Positions 1-8,913 are shown, counted from the first letter of the stretch. The stretch: 64,000 nt of DNA from CBDCIS01 sp965217565 (GCA_965217565.1 CBDCIS010000003.1:186001-250000), one strand, 5' to 3'. Notes: a model not told the origin generated them from the sequence alone. A program made the numbers and translations.

Positions 1-414
1 ATTCGAGGGGAGCTGCGCCGGAACCATTACAGTGCTCTTGCCTTCCAGCGCCCGGTCGCCCGCGCCGTCGCTCACCTCCAGGAGTACCACCATGACCCGC
101 GTTCCTCTGCGAACCGAGTTTTGCAGCAGTTTCGCGCTGCATCGCACGGTCTCGCCTACGGCCACGGCTTTGCTGAACTCGAGCTCCTGTCCAACGTGAA
201 CCGTGCCGCCCGGCAACTGCAAGCCGTCCAGCACGCCGCGAAAGCTGAGCGCGGCTACCGCCATCGCCGGGACCAGTTCCCGGCCGTCTCTCGACTTCAC
301 CCGCGTCTGGTCGCCAACCGCATCAACGTACTTCGAGACCGTGCCGGGGTCCAGCACGTAAGACTCGTTGGAGATTTCCTGCCCCTGCGTTAGCTCACCA
401 TAATCTATCGGCAA
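1..414 (-). CDS. MaoC-like hotdog-fold dehydratase, partial (C-terminus beyond window)
   Basis: The minus strand is open from position 414 to the window edge (138 codons, no stop). The product reads like the N-terminal half of a MaoC/FAS1-type dehydratase: a VxxYxxAVGD-like segment near residue 27 and a central helix leading into a LPGGTVHVGQELEF-type strand. Such proteins hydrate or dehydrate enoyl- or hydroxyacyl-CoA esters. The chosen start is TTG at 414, just downstream of GAGAGGGG; a TAA stop lies eight codons upstream and there is no ATG or GTG between. It diverges from the SelA-like gene at 627. The catalytic His/Asp region is not in the window, so activity cannot be judged. Confidence 0.62.
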   Translation of the reverse strand, partial: MPIDYGELTQGQEISNESYVLDPGTVSKYVDAVGDQTRVKSRDGRELVPAMAVAALSFRGVLDGLQLPGGTVHVGQELEFSKAVAVGETVRCSAKLLQNSVRRGTRVMVVLLEVSDGAGDRALEGKSTVMVPAQLPSN

Positions 415-626
415 ATGGCCCCTCTCGAAGACGACTTACGGGATTACAGAAGGATTATAGAAGGAAGCGCACGCCAAAATCAACGCAAAGAGGCGGCGCC
501 GAGTTCGGCAATTCCCTGAATTGCGGCCAAAATGGCGTCAGCGGCTTGCTGTGACTTGCGCCCTGAATACATACGTCATAAAATGCCAAAGTTGGTTCTA
601 ATGGACAAAAGAGGAGGAAATCGCAA

Positions 627-1748
627 GTGAGCAACATATACGAGCAGTTGGGAGCCAAGCCGATTCTCAATGCGCACGGAAACCGGACGCTGCTGGGCGG
701 CAACACACCCAATGAGTCAGTTCGCGCCCTCATGGACGAGTCCGAGGAGTACTACGTGGACATGGGGGAGCTGATCGACAGGGTTGGCGAGAACATCGCG
801 GACATGCTTGGCGTAGAGGCCGCGCTGGTGACGCCCGGTTGCGCCGCCGCGCTGTCGGTGGGCGCCGCGGCGTGCATAACCGGCAACGACGTCGAGAAGA
901 TCGAGCGAGTCCCGGACGTCACAGGTATGCCCTACGAGATCATCATTCAGCGACAGTTGCGGGTCGCCTATGACAGGACTATGACGATATCGGGCGGCAA
1001 GCTGATCGAGATTGGCGACCCGGAGCAGACGCGGCCGGAGCAACTCGAAGCGGCGATTGGCCCACACACGGCGGCCATTCACTACCTCGCGCCGGGCGAC
1101 CGCAACCCCGGCGCGCTTCCCCTGGAGGACGTGATTCGCATCGGGCACGCCCACGACATCCCCATTATCGTGGACGCCGCGGGCCAGGTCTATCCGACGG
1201 ACCTGCTCAGCAGATACGCCAAGATGGGCGCGGACCTGGTCGCCTACGGCGCAAAGTACTTCGGCGCGGTCAACTCCAGCGGTATGCTGACCGGCAGAAA
1301 AGACCTGGTGGAGGTCGCCAGAAAGCATAGCTCCATCGGGTTCGAGTCGGACGGGATACGCTCGTTTGGCAGGCCGATGAAGATAGACCGGCAAGAGGTC
1401 ATCGCCGTTTACGCCGCGCTTCGGGAGTGGCTCACCATGAACCACGAAGACCGTTTCGCGGCATACGAAGCGCGCATTGCCACGCTCAGCGCGGACCTGG
1501 GCGGCATCCCCAACATCCGGATGCGGGGCTACCCGGACGACGGCCCCTTCGAGGGCCTCAGAATCACCATCGACGCCGAGAAGCTGGGTAAGAGCGCCGC
1601 CGACGTGGTAGATGGGCTTCGCTCTGGAAACCCCAGCATCTGGGTGCGCTTCACCGACGACGATCCCGATTCGCTCATCGTGCGGATGGGCACGCTCAAG
1701 GATGGCGGCGAAAAGGTGATTGCCGAGAGGCTCAGGGAGATTCTTTAG
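627..1748 (+). CDS. SelA-like PLP-dependent enzyme (aminotransferase/lyase fold)
   Basis: A 373-aa fold-type I PLP protein of the SelA-like group, which includes D-glucosaminate-6-phosphate ammonia-lyase-type enzymes. Residues 183-186 (VDAA) supply the Asp that contacts the PLP pyridine nitrogen, and Lys210 in GAKYFG is the probable Schiff-base lysine. It is much shorter than true selenocysteine synthase (about 460 aa) and lacks that protein's N-terminal tRNA-binding region, so it should not be counted as SelA even though selD lies 15 kb away. It starts with GTG at 627 behind GAGGAGG at 611-617. An amidohydrolase follows 33 nt downstream, suggesting the two act in one catabolic route. The substrate is unknown. 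Confidence 0.75.
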   Translation: MSNIYEQLGAKPILNAHGNRTLLGGNTPNESVRALMDESEEYYVDMGELIDRVGENIADMLGVEAALVTPGCAAALSVGAAACITGNDVEKIERVPDVTGMPYEIIIQRQLRVAYDRTMTISGGKLIEIGDPEQTRPEQLEAAIGPHTAAIHYLAPGDRNPGALPLEDVIRIGHAHDIPIIVDAAGQVYPTDLLSRYAKMGADLVAYGAKYFGAVNSSGMLTGRKDLVEVARKHSSIGFESDGIRSFGRPMKIDRQEVIAVYAALREWLTMNHEDRFAAYEARIATLSADLGGIPNIRMRGYPDDGPFEGLRITIDAEKLGKSAADVVDGLRSGNPSIWVRFTDDDPDSLIVRMGTLKDGGEKVIAERLREIL

Positions 1749-1781
1749 AGGGCGAACGTCGGCAACGTCGAGGAGGAGAAC

Positions 1782-3092
1782 ATGGCGGATTCAGGCGGAA
1801 CCTTCAAGATTATCAAGGGAGGTCGGCTGATCGACTGCCTGGGCGGTCCGCCGATGGAAGACGGCGCGGTTCTGGTCCAGGGATCGAAGATCGTGGCCGT
1901 GGGGCGCTTCGGGGAGATCGCCGCTCCGGAAGGGGCGGAGGTCGAGACCCGCGACTATCCCGGCAAGACCATCATGCCCGGAATGGTGGACTGCCACACG
2001 CACCACAACGGGTTCGGCGACGGCCGCATGGGCGAAGAGGTGGCGGCGCAGCCCGACGAGGTGCTCATGCTCCAGTCTGCCCGCAACGCCAGGGCCAGCC
2101 TGTTCACGGGCGTCACCTCCATACGCGAGAACGGCCCCAAGAACATGACCATGTTCAGGCTGCGCGACGCCGTGAACCAGGGCATCGTCGTCGCGCCGAG
2201 GATGGTCCTCTGCGGCAGGCCCGTCGCCATCGTCGGCGGGCACATGGGCTACTTCGGCTCTGAGGTCACCGGCCCGGTGCAGGCCAGGGGCATGACCCGG
2301 CAGCTCATCAAAGAGGGGGCGGACTACATCAAGATAACCGCCACCGGCGGCAGCACGCGAACGTCCTTCCCGCTGCGCCCGTCCTTCACCCTAGAAGAGC
2401 TGCTGGCCATCACCGAGGAGGCGCACAAGTTCGGCAAGCTGACCGCGACCCATTGCCTTTCCACCCAGGGCATCATCAACTCCCTCGACGCCAACGTGGA
2501 CATGATAGTTCACTGTGCGTTCATGGAGGCAGACGGCTCCAACAACTTCCGCGAGGACGTGGCCGAGCGCATCGGCCAGCAGGGGGCGTTCGTCAACCCG
2601 ACGCTGCATGTGGGCAGGGCGAGGGCCTGGAAGCTCCAGCACAAGAAGGAACGGGAAGGGCTATCGGACGAGGAGCAGCAGGCGCTGGACGGCATGTTGC
2701 TCGCATACGAGGCGAAGCAGAACGACTGCCGCCGGATGCAGGAGATGGGTCTTAAAGTCATCACCGGCTCGGACTCGTCATGGGGCGACTACATGCTCGG
2801 CAACACGCTGTACGAGACCGAGTGCCTGGTGCACGCGGGCTACTCACCGATGCAGGGCGTTCTCTCGGTCACCAGCGAAGCGGCGAACGCGCTGGACATG
2901 GATGAGGCAGTGGGCACGCTGGAGCCGGGCAAAGAGGCCGACGTGATTGTCGTGGACGGCAACCCCGCAGAAGACATCACCGCGTTGTGGAACGTGGACG
3001 AGGTCTTCCTGGCGGGGCAGCGTGTCGACCGCGGCTCGTCCGAGTCTGTAGAGACGTTTCGCCAGCGGCGTCCGGCGGATTCGCCGATCTAG
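1782..3092 (+). CDS. Metal-dependent amidohydrolase (prolidase/imidazolonepropionase-like)
   Basis: A 436-aa amidohydrolase-superfamily enzyme with a TIM barrel and flanking beta-sandwich. Visible metal and catalytic residues are HxH at His72/His74 (VDCHTHH), Lys184 in YIKITATGG as the likely carboxylated bridging lysine, His224 (ATHC), His244 (IVHC) and Asp331 (GSDSSW). This is the binuclear, lysine-bridged arrangement of the Xaa-Pro/Xaa-Arg dipeptidase group. The C-terminal stretch (ALDMDEAVGTLEPGKEADVI) is the usual sandwich domain. ATG 1782 follows GAGGAGGAG. It is co-directional with the SelA-like gene and has a close paralog 460 bp downstream. The exact substrate cannot be inferred. Confidence 0.85.
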   Translation: MADSGGTFKIIKGGRLIDCLGGPPMEDGAVLVQGSKIVAVGRFGEIAAPEGAEVETRDYPGKTIMPGMVDCHTHHNGFGDGRMGEEVAAQPDEVLMLQSARNARASLFTGVTSIRENGPKNMTMFRLRDAVNQGIVVAPRMVLCGRPVAIVGGHMGYFGSEVTGPVQARGMTRQLIKEGADYIKITATGGSTRTSFPLRPSFTLEELLAITEEAHKFGKLTATHCLSTQGIINSLDANVDMIVHCAFMEADGSNNFREDVAERIGQQGAFVNPTLHVGRARAWKLQHKKEREGLSDEEQQALDGMLLAYEAKQNDCRRMQEMGLKVITGSDSSWGDYMLGNTLYETECLVHAGYSPMQGVLSVTSEAANALDMDEAVGTLEPGKEADVIVVDGNPAEDITALWNVDEVFLAGQRVDRGSSESVETFRQRRPADSPI

Positions 3093-3550
3093 CCGCCGGC
3101 CCCGGTTCACCGCCCCGCCTCAATTCTCCCCCATGGGGGAGGAGCAAAGGGGGAGGAGCAAAGCAGGTTGCAACGTCTTGGGTTGCTCTATGTCCAGATG
3201 TGGGATTAGCTCGCATCTGGACGGGTGGATGTTTTGGCTGGCGGAAAAACGCCTGCGGGTGTCTCACTTTGATTCATTGTGTCTCACCCCTACTTGGGAT
3301 CTGTGATGCTGTGAGAGGATTTAGGGGATGTTTCCGAGTTGGAATGTAGTAGGGTCGCGGTTGTTCGTATAGGAAATGAGACACCCCTCTCTGTGGGTTT
3401 CGCACTGTTGTCAGAATCAGGATGAGGTTGTGTGTGATGGGAGCATGATAGCACGTGCGTTCGTATATGTCAAGGGCGCGTTTGCGAAGTCAGAGCCTTT
3501 CCAGAGGCAGACCTACCGTCGCCCGTGAAGAAGAACCGAGGATGTAACGC
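3093..3550. other. 458-bp intergenic region with direct and inverted repeats
   Basis: No convincing gene is seen between the two amidohydrolase paralogs. The segment holds a 14-bp direct repeat (GGGGGAGGAGCAAA, about 3132 and 3150), a hairpin with 9-bp arms GTCCAGATG/CATCTGGAC (3192-3200 and 3214-3222), and a pair of 10-bp inverted repeats GGGTGTCTCA/TGAGACACCC (3257-3266 and 3377-3386) enclosing 110 bp. Neither hairpin is followed by a T-run. The longer inverted pair is reminiscent of the ends of a small decayed mobile element, but no target duplication is visible. Confidence 0.5.
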
Positions 3551-4807
3551 ATGTCCAGCCAATCGGGCTTCAAACTAATCAGGGCCGCCCGCATCATCGA
3601 CGGCAAGAGCGAGAGAGCTGTCGAACGCGGCGCGATTCTCATCGAGGGCGACGTGATACGCGCCGTTGGCCCCGAAGAGAGCATCACGCCACCAGAGGGC
3701 GCGCGGGTCGAGGAGTTCAACTACGAGGACAAGACCGCGCTCCCCGGCCTGGTGGACTGCCACGTTCATCTCGTCGGCATCGGCGACGGCCGCTCCGGCG
3801 ACGAGCTCGCCACGCTCCCCGACGAGGTGCTGACGCTCCAGGCGGCGCGCAACGCGACGACGCACCTACATTCCGGCGTTACCACCGTGCGCGACTGCGG
3901 CGGCAAGAACCGGACGACGTTCATGCTGCGCCGAGCCATGGAAATGGGCATCACCGAGGGACCCAGGTTGTCCCTCGCGGGCAGACCGCTTGCCATCGTC
4001 GGCGGTCACCTCGGCTACTTTGGCATCGAGGCAACCGGTGTCGATGAGTGCCGCGCATCCGTGCGCCAGCTGGTCAAGGAGGGCGCGGACTTCATCAAGA
4101 TAACGGCCACCGGCGGCAGCACACGAACGTCACTCCCAACACGCCCGTCCTTCAGCGTCGATGAGCTTACGGCGATTGTGGATGAAGCGCACAAGTTCGG
4201 CAAGCACACCGTCGCCCACTGCGCCTCCACGCAGGGCATGGTCAACGCCCTGGACGCGGGCATAGACACCATCGTGCACGCTATCTTCGTCGAACCGGAC
4301 GGCTCCACCCTGTTCAGACCGGAGGTTGCCGAGCGCATCGCCAGACAGGGCGTATTCGTCAACCCGACGCTCTACAATGGGCGCGGCCGCATCCTGTCGC
4401 TCGAGGACAAGCGCCGCTCGAGCGGCCTTACCGCGCCGGAGCGGGCCGAGCTGGACGCGCAGCTCAGGAGTGCCGAGGTCAGACTGGAGAGCTTCGCCGC
4501 CATGCGTGAGCTTGGCGTGAAGCTGGTCTGCGGCTCGGACTCGGCCTGGAGCATGTACCCGATGGGCGGCTTCCAGCACGAGATAGAGGTCCACGCGGAG
4601 GGCGGCATGTCACCGATGGAGGCCGTCCTGTCGGCAACGAGCGTCTCCGCACGCTCCTGCTGGCTGGACGACGAGGTTGGCGCGCTGGAGCCGGGCAAGC
4701 AGGCGGACGTGCTGATAGTCGATGGCGACCCCTCACAGGACGTGAAGGCCCTCTGGAACGTGACGGACGTGTTCCAAGACGGGCGGCTGGTGGACAGGGG
4801 CGGTTAG
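3551..4807 (+). CDS. Metal-dependent amidohydrolase, paralog of the upstream enzyme
   Basis: A 418-aa amidohydrolase aligning end to end with the product at 1782-3092. It shares the motifs HxH (His71/His73), FIKITATGGSTRTS with bridging Lys183, AHCASTQG, IVHAIF and VCGSDSAW. The two proteins are clearly related by duplication, and the many substitutions suggest divergence in substrate rather than a recent copy. ATG 3551 is used; an upstream AGAAGAACCGAGG can serve as ribosome binding site. It converges on the MoeB/ThiF-like gene. The lysine-bridged group includes Xaa-Arg/Xaa-Lys dipeptidases and related hydrolases, so a peptide or lactam substrate is plausible but unproven. Confidence 0.85.
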   Translation: MSSQSGFKLIRAARIIDGKSERAVERGAILIEGDVIRAVGPEESITPPEGARVEEFNYEDKTALPGLVDCHVHLVGIGDGRSGDELATLPDEVLTLQAARNATTHLHSGVTTVRDCGGKNRTTFMLRRAMEMGITEGPRLSLAGRPLAIVGGHLGYFGIEATGVDECRASVRQLVKEGADFIKITATGGSTRTSLPTRPSFSVDELTAIVDEAHKFGKHTVAHCASTQGMVNALDAGIDTIVHAIFVEPDGSTLFRPEVAERIARQGVFVNPTLYNGRGRILSLEDKRRSSGLTAPERAELDAQLRSAEVRLESFAAMRELGVKLVCGSDSAWSMYPMGGFQHEIEVHAEGGMSPMEAVLSATSVSARSCWLDDEVGALEPGKQADVLIVDGDPSQDVKALWNVTDVFQDGRLVDRGG

Positions 4808-4862
4808 GCGTGACCGGGCCGCCGCTGGCAATGCGCGGGCAGCCCGACCTGGCGAGGGGCCT

Positions 4863-5690
4863 TCAGCTTACGGCGGGAGCGCCGCAGAAGGCCTCGTAGT
4901 CGATTAGTTCCGTCACCGTGGGGTTGTCGCCGCAGAGGGGGCAATCGGGGTTGCGCCGCATCTTCACGGTGCGGAAGTCCATGTCCATCGCGTCTATGAG
5001 CAGCAGCCGGCCCGACAGCGACTCGCCTATGCCCATGATGAGCTTCACCGTCTCGGTGGCCTGGATCGTGCCCACCAGGCCCGGCAGCACACCCAGGACG
5101 CCCGCCTCGGCGCAGCTTGGCACCTCGCCCGGCGGCGGCGGCGTCGGGAAGAGACAGCGATAGCATCCCTGCCCCGGAATATAGACGGTCGCCTGGCCGT
5201 CGAACAGCAGGATGCTGCCGTCCACCAGGGGCTTGCCGCTGAGATAGGCGGCGTCGTTGACGAGGTATCGCGCGGGGAAGTTGTCGGCGCCGTTCACGAT
5301 AACGTCGTAGTCCGCCATTATCTCCATGGCGTTGTCCGAGAGCAGCGGCTCTTCGTGTATGTTCACGACAACGTCTGGGTTGTAGGAGAGCAGCATCTCT
5401 TTCGCCGACTGGACCTTTGGCCTGCCGATGTCGTCGTTCTGGTGGAGAATCTGGCGTTGCAGGTTGGTAACGTCCACCGTGTCGAAGTCCACTATCCCCA
5501 CGGTTCCAACGCCCGCCAGGGTCAGGTAGATGGAGATGGGCGAGCCCAGTCCTCCCGCTCCGACCATGAGCACCTTTGATTCCAACAGCTTTCGCTGTCC
5601 ACTGCTGCCCACCTGGGGCATGATGATGTGCCTGCTATATCGCCTTACCTGGTAAGGAGTTAGCGCCTGTGCGTTGGTTGTCGCAACCAT
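4863..5690 (-). CDS. moeB: MoeB/ThiF-type E1-like adenylyltransferase
   Basis: A 275-aa HesA/MoeB/ThiF-family enzyme that would adenylate the C-terminal glycine of a ubiquitin-like sulfur carrier (MoaD, ThiS or similar). Residues 43-50 form the nucleotide loop MVGAGGLG, followed by VDFDTVDVTNLQRQ with the ATP-contacting Asp and Arg. Zinc-binding CxxC pairs occur at CYRC and CPLC near the C-terminus. The candidate catalytic Cys is in PSCAEAG. No rhodanese domain is present, so it is MoeB/ThiF-like rather than MOCS3-like. ATG 5690 is preferred over upstream starts because GGAGGGG lies 9 nt before it. No carrier protein is adjacent, so the pathway (molybdopterin, thiamine or other) is open. Confidence 0.8.
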   Translation of the reverse strand: MVATTNAQALTPYQVRRYSRHIIMPQVGSSGQRKLLESKVLMVGAGGLGSPISIYLTLAGVGTVGIVDFDTVDVTNLQRQILHQNDDIGRPKVQSAKEMLLSYNPDVVVNIHEEPLLSDNAMEIMADYDVIVNGADNFPARYLVNDAAYLSGKPLVDGSILLFDGQATVYIPGQGCYRCLFPTPPPPGEVPSCAEAGVLGVLPGLVGTIQATETVKLIMGIGESLSGRLLLIDAMDMDFRTVKMRRNPDCPLCGDNPTVTELIDYEAFCGAPAVS

Positions 5691-5826
5691 TGTCTCGATC
5701 CCCTCCATGCGTCGTATCGTAGAGTATAGCACGCGCGCACGCACGCTTCAACACGCGCGCGCGGCTGGGCGGGGTCTTTGCAAAGGGAATTATATACCTG
5801 GCTACCCAGGCATCGCATGTTGCAAG

Positions 5827-6465
5827 TTACTTCTTTGGAGACACCCATGACCGAAGTAGTTCTATGGACTTTCTTAGATCCTTGCCTTCCATGTCAAGCG
5901 TGTTTGGGTTGTCTCTAGTGTGAGCGAGGATGTTCCTGACTGCATATGGCAAAGGAACAAGACGCGACTTACCATATTCCTTGTAACACTTCATGTACTT
6001 CTTGTGTCCGTTCACCAAAGCCAGCATCTTGTCTCTTGTCTCCGTTCCCTTGTTTAGTTCGTACTTCCCCTGGAACTCACCGTAGAGTTGAAAAAACTCC
6101 CCGATACTGTGTTCATACAGGCCCTCGCCTTGAATGATTGACCTTAGTACGGTCGGAAGTCCCGGATCGAGAGAATCGAGTATGTAGGCTTTGGTAATCA
6201 TATCCCTTGCGGATTCGACCATTTCCAGTTTCGTTGTGATTTTCCAATCGAGCTTGATGACAACTCCGCTCAGTGGAACTGTATCCCCGCCTTTCATCTC
6301 CTTCGGAGCCAAAGGCTTCACGATGAACGGCTTATCCTGTTCGCGCATCTGGTTTGCCACGCGATTACCATCTTCCTTGATGGCGGGCTTCTTCTTATCC
6401 CACTCATGCTTAGGCATGACAATGACGTTTACGTCACCAGAAGTCGAAATCTTACTGTAGTCCAT
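5827..6465 (-). CDS. Hypothetical protein with C-terminal HEPN-type R-x4-H motif
   Basis: A 212-aa protein of no recognised family, encoded by DNA visibly richer in A/T than its neighbours. Near the C-terminus, at residues 177-182, it carries RNILAH. This matches the R[N/H/D]x3H signature of HEPN ribonuclease domains and is followed by an amphipathic helix (LRKSIELLRSW), as in many HEPN proteins. The N-terminal half is charged and shows no membrane segment. ATG 6465 follows AGAGGA. It stands alone between a MoeB-like gene and a repeat-containing gap, as expected for a recently acquired single gene. HEPN domains often act as toxins or in phage defence, but no nucleotidyltransferase partner is adjacent. 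The assignment rests on one motif. Confidence 0.5.
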   Translation of the reverse strand: MDYSKISTSGDVNVIVMPKHEWDKKKPAIKEDGNRVANQMREQDKPFIVKPLAPKEMKGGDTVPLSGVVIKLDWKITTKLEMVESARDMITKAYILDSLDPGLPTVLRSIIQGEGLYEHSIGEFFQLYGEFQGKYELNKGTETRDKMLALVNGHKKYMKCYKEYGKSRLVPLPYAVRNILAHTRDNPNTLDMEGKDLRKSIELLRSWVSPKK

Positions 6466-6613
6466 TGAGCTGTTCCTCTAGGTTGGGTACCATCGTATAT
6501 AATCCCCTTTCGAAAGCCCCGTGTCTCGTTCTTCGACGAGCTCAGGATGGAAGGGGACAAGGTAGGCTGCCCATGGAGGTGCGCGACCACCAAGCCGAGC
6601 ATGGGCAGACTAT

Positions 6614-6643
6614 CCAAGGCAACCACAAGGGTTTGCCCCTACG
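6614..6643 (-). repeat. Dispersed 30-bp repeat, copy 1
   Basis: Read on the minus strand, this 30-bp segment differs at one position from 15669-15698 on the plus strand; the core is GTAGGGGCAAACCCTTG followed by YGGTTGCC. It lies in the 293-bp gap between the HEPN-like gene and the ThDP enzyme. That gap also has a REP-like stretch around 6529-6555 (GTTCTTCGACGAGCTCAGGA). Confidence 0.7.
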
Positions 6644-6679
6644 CGGGACGGACGGGGTTGCCAGTATGCCTACCAAATT

Positions 6680-6709
6680 CTGACAACGAGGCGTTCAACG
6701 TGTTATATT
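6680..6709 (+). promoter_or_regulatory. Predicted sigma70-type promoter for the ThDP enzyme
   Basis: CTGACA at 6680-6685 and TATATT at 6704-6709 are separated by 18 bp, close to TTGACA-N17-TATAAT. Transcription would begin near 6716, giving a leader of about 40 nt before the ATG at 6759. This favours 6759 over the GTG at 6720. Confidence 0.5.
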
Positions 6710-6758
6710 CTCCCTGAACGTGTGCACACATCCGGACTATGCTCAGGGAGGCCTGCTC

Positions 6759-8411
6759 ATGCGAACGATTGACGCGATTGCCCAGATACTGAAGGAGGAG
6801 GGCGTTGAGTATCTCAGCGCCTTTCCGACGACGCCTGTGATAGAGGCGGCCGCCGAGGCGGGGATACGTCCCGTCATTTGCCGCCAGGAACGTGTGGGCG
6901 TTGGCATCGCGGACGGCTACGCACGGGTCAAGAACGGGAGGCCTCCCGGCGTGTTCGCGATGCAGTATGGCCCCGGCGCGGAGAACGCCTACGCCGGAGT
7001 GGCGACCGCCTTTTCCGACGCCGTGCCCATGCTGTTGCTGCCGCTGGGACATCCGAGGGAGCGCGACGGCATATTCCCACACTTCAGCTCGGTGCGCAGC
7101 TACGAGTCGGTGACCAAGTCCGTCGAGCAGCTGAACACCGCCGACCGGGTGGTGGAGACGATGCGCCGCGCGTTCGCCGCCCTCAAGATGGGGCGTCCCG
7201 GTCCGGTGATGGTGGAGATACCCGCGGACGTCGCCACGCAGGAGGTCGATCCGTCCATTCTGGACGGCTACCGGCCGGTCAAGGCGGCCATCTCGGAGGC
7301 CAACCCCCAGGACGTGCTGGAAGCGGCGAAGGCGTTGCTGGGAGCGCGCAATCCCATCATACACGCCGGCCAGGGCGTGCTTTACGCCGACGCGACCCAG
7401 GAACTGGTGGAACTCGCGGAGCTTGTCCAGGCGCCGGTGATGACCACTATGGCCGGAAAGAGCGCGTTTCCAGAGCGGCATCCGCTGGCCCTCGGGAGCG
7501 GCTCCGGCGTGATGAGCGCGCCAGTGTTCGAGTTCCTCAGTAGGGCCGACGTCGTATTCGGCGTCGGAACCAGCTTCACCAAGCACGGCATGACCACGCC
7601 CATTCCCGCCGGCAAGACGATGATACACGCCACGAACGATCCCATAGACGTGGGCAAGAACTACCAGGTGGAGTATCCACTGGTTGGAGACGCCAGGCTG
7701 GTGCTTCGCCAGTTCATCGACGCCTGCGAGGACTTGCTGGGTGATAGTCCAAGTCGAGGCGACAGCTCCGTGGCGGAGGAGATAGCGGGCATAAAGGCCG
7801 AGTGGCTGAAAGAATGGATGCCCAAGCTCACCTCCAACGACACGCCAATCACGCCATATCGCGTGATATGGGAGTTCATGAACAATGTCGATCCCGCCGA
7901 CGCCATCGTCACCCATGACTCAGGAAGTCCACGTGACCAGATAATGCCCTTCTACCAGTCGGGCGGGCCGCGAACCTACCTGGGCTGGGGCAAGTCTCAC
8001 GGCCTCGGAACCGGGCTGGGTTTGAACATCGGCGCCAAGCTCGCCGACCCCGACAAGTTCGTGGTCAACTTCATGGGCGACGCCGCCTTTGGGATGACCG
8101 GGTTGGACTTCGAGACCGCGGTGCGCTCGAACATACCCATTCTGACTGTGGTGTTCAACAACTCCACTATGGCGATAGAGACGGCGGCGATGGCGGCGTC
8201 GCACGGCCTGTATGGGACCCGGAACCTTGGAGGCGACTACGCGGACATGGCGCGTAGCATGGGCGGTTGGGCTGAGCGCGTCACCGAGCCGTCGGAGGTC
8301 GCGCCGGCGATTCTGCGCGCAAGGAGCGCCACCGAGGACGGCCACGCCGCGCTGCTGGAGTTCATAACGAACGAGGAGGGCGCGTTCTCCTACAGACGCG
8401 CCTTCGCGTAA
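6759..8411 (+). CDS. Thiamine-diphosphate-dependent enzyme (acetolactate synthase/benzoylformate decarboxylase-like)
   Basis: A 550-aa protein with the three-domain ThDP fold. Glu44 in CRQERVGVGIADGYAR is the conserved glutamate that activates the cofactor's aminopyrimidine. A middle nucleotide-like domain spans roughly residues 180-330. The ThDP/metal motif lies near residues 440-470, with GDAAFG and later VFNNSTM (the GDG...NN signature with GDA in place of GDG). ATG 6759 is chosen because AGGGAGG precedes it by 9 nt and a promoter-like sequence lies upstream. A cupin gene follows 30 nt after the stop. Possible activities are 2-oxo acid decarboxylation or carboligation. Nothing visible identifies it as a biosynthetic IlvB, and no small subunit is adjacent. 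Confidence 0.8.
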   Translation: MRTIDAIAQILKEEGVEYLSAFPTTPVIEAAAEAGIRPVICRQERVGVGIADGYARVKNGRPPGVFAMQYGPGAENAYAGVATAFSDAVPMLLLPLGHPRERDGIFPHFSSVRSYESVTKSVEQLNTADRVVETMRRAFAALKMGRPGPVMVEIPADVATQEVDPSILDGYRPVKAAISEANPQDVLEAAKALLGARNPIIHAGQGVLYADATQELVELAELVQAPVMTTMAGKSAFPERHPLALGSGSGVMSAPVFEFLSRADVVFGVGTSFTKHGMTTPIPAGKTMIHATNDPIDVGKNYQVEYPLVGDARLVLRQFIDACEDLLGDSPSRGDSSVAEEIAGIKAEWLKEWMPKLTSNDTPITPYRVIWEFMNNVDPADAIVTHDSGSPRDQIMPFYQSGGPRTYLGWGKSHGLGTGLGLNIGAKLADPDKFVVNFMGDAAFGMTGLDFETAVRSNIPILTVVFNNSTMAIETAAMAASHGLYGTRNLGGDYADMARSMGGWAERVTEPSEVAPAILRARSATEDGHAALLEFITNEEGAFSYRRAFA

Positions 8412-8441
8412 GCATCGCGCGCGAGGTATAGAGGTGAGAGT

Positions 8442-8804
8442 ATGCTCGTAGCCAAGAACACGGACGTGCAAAGCCTGACCATGACGACGGTGGAGGGGCT
8501 TCCCATCGTGGGCAACGTGACGCTGAAGCCAATGATGGCCGGCAAAGAGATGGTCATGCTGGAGATACGCTACCCGCGAGGCTCCGGCTCGCCGACTCAC
8601 GCGCACGCGCACGAGTCGGTCTGCTACGTCATAGAGGGCAGGATAAAGGCAGTCGTGGAGGGCGCAGAGCACACGCTCGCTGTCGGCGACGCCTGCGTCC
8701 ACCCGAAGGACGTGCCCCACAGCGTAGAGGCGCTGGAGGACTCGACCATCCTGGAGATAAAATCGCCGCCAATGCCGCTGGAGCAGTTCCTGGGCACGGC
8801 GTGA
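8442..8804 (+). CDS. Single-domain cupin protein
   Basis: A 120-aa small beta-barrel of the cupin superfamily. Motif 1 is GSGSPTHAHAHESVCYVIEGRIKAVVEG in outline (two or three metal-binding His plus Glu), and motif 2 is HPKDVPHSVEAL with the last His. It probably binds a divalent metal and may be an isomerase, a dioxygenase-like enzyme or a sensor. It lies 30 nt downstream of the ThDP enzyme and is likely co-transcribed, so it may act on the same or a neighbouring metabolite. ATG 8442 follows GAGGTATAGAGGTGAG. Confidence 0.8.
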   Translation: MLVAKNTDVQSLTMTTVEGLPIVGNVTLKPMMAGKEMVMLEIRYPRGSGSPTHAHAHESVCYVIEGRIKAVVEGAEHTLAVGDACVHPKDVPHSVEALEDSTILEIKSPPMPLEQFLGTA

Positions 8805-8821
8805 TTGGGCACGGCCCCACT

Positions 8822-8913
8822 CCCCCTGGATTGCCGAGCGGCGAGCCATTGCGATGGGTTCCCGCCCCGTATCGGAGTACGGAGCAGGCTTTTCGCGGGA
8901 ATGACGGCGAGGC
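8822..8913 (+). repeat. 92-bp direct repeat, left copy (REP-like)
   Basis: It differs at only three positions from 9399-9490, in the same orientation. The unit starts CCCCCTGGATTG and ends GCGGGAATGACGGCGAGGC, and contains the TTCCCGC...GCGGGAA palindrome typical of REP-like elements. The two copies bracket the GIY-YIG gene. Confidence 0.9.

Noticed and set aside
627..1748. True selenocysteine synthase SelA, given selD in the window.
   Set aside because: It is too short and lacks the N-terminal tRNA-binding region; it fits the SelA-like PLP lyase group.
2987..3349. 120-codon plus-strand frame running into the spacer.
   Set aside because: It overlaps the amidohydrolase end in another frame and continues through repeats; no ribosome site or protein character.
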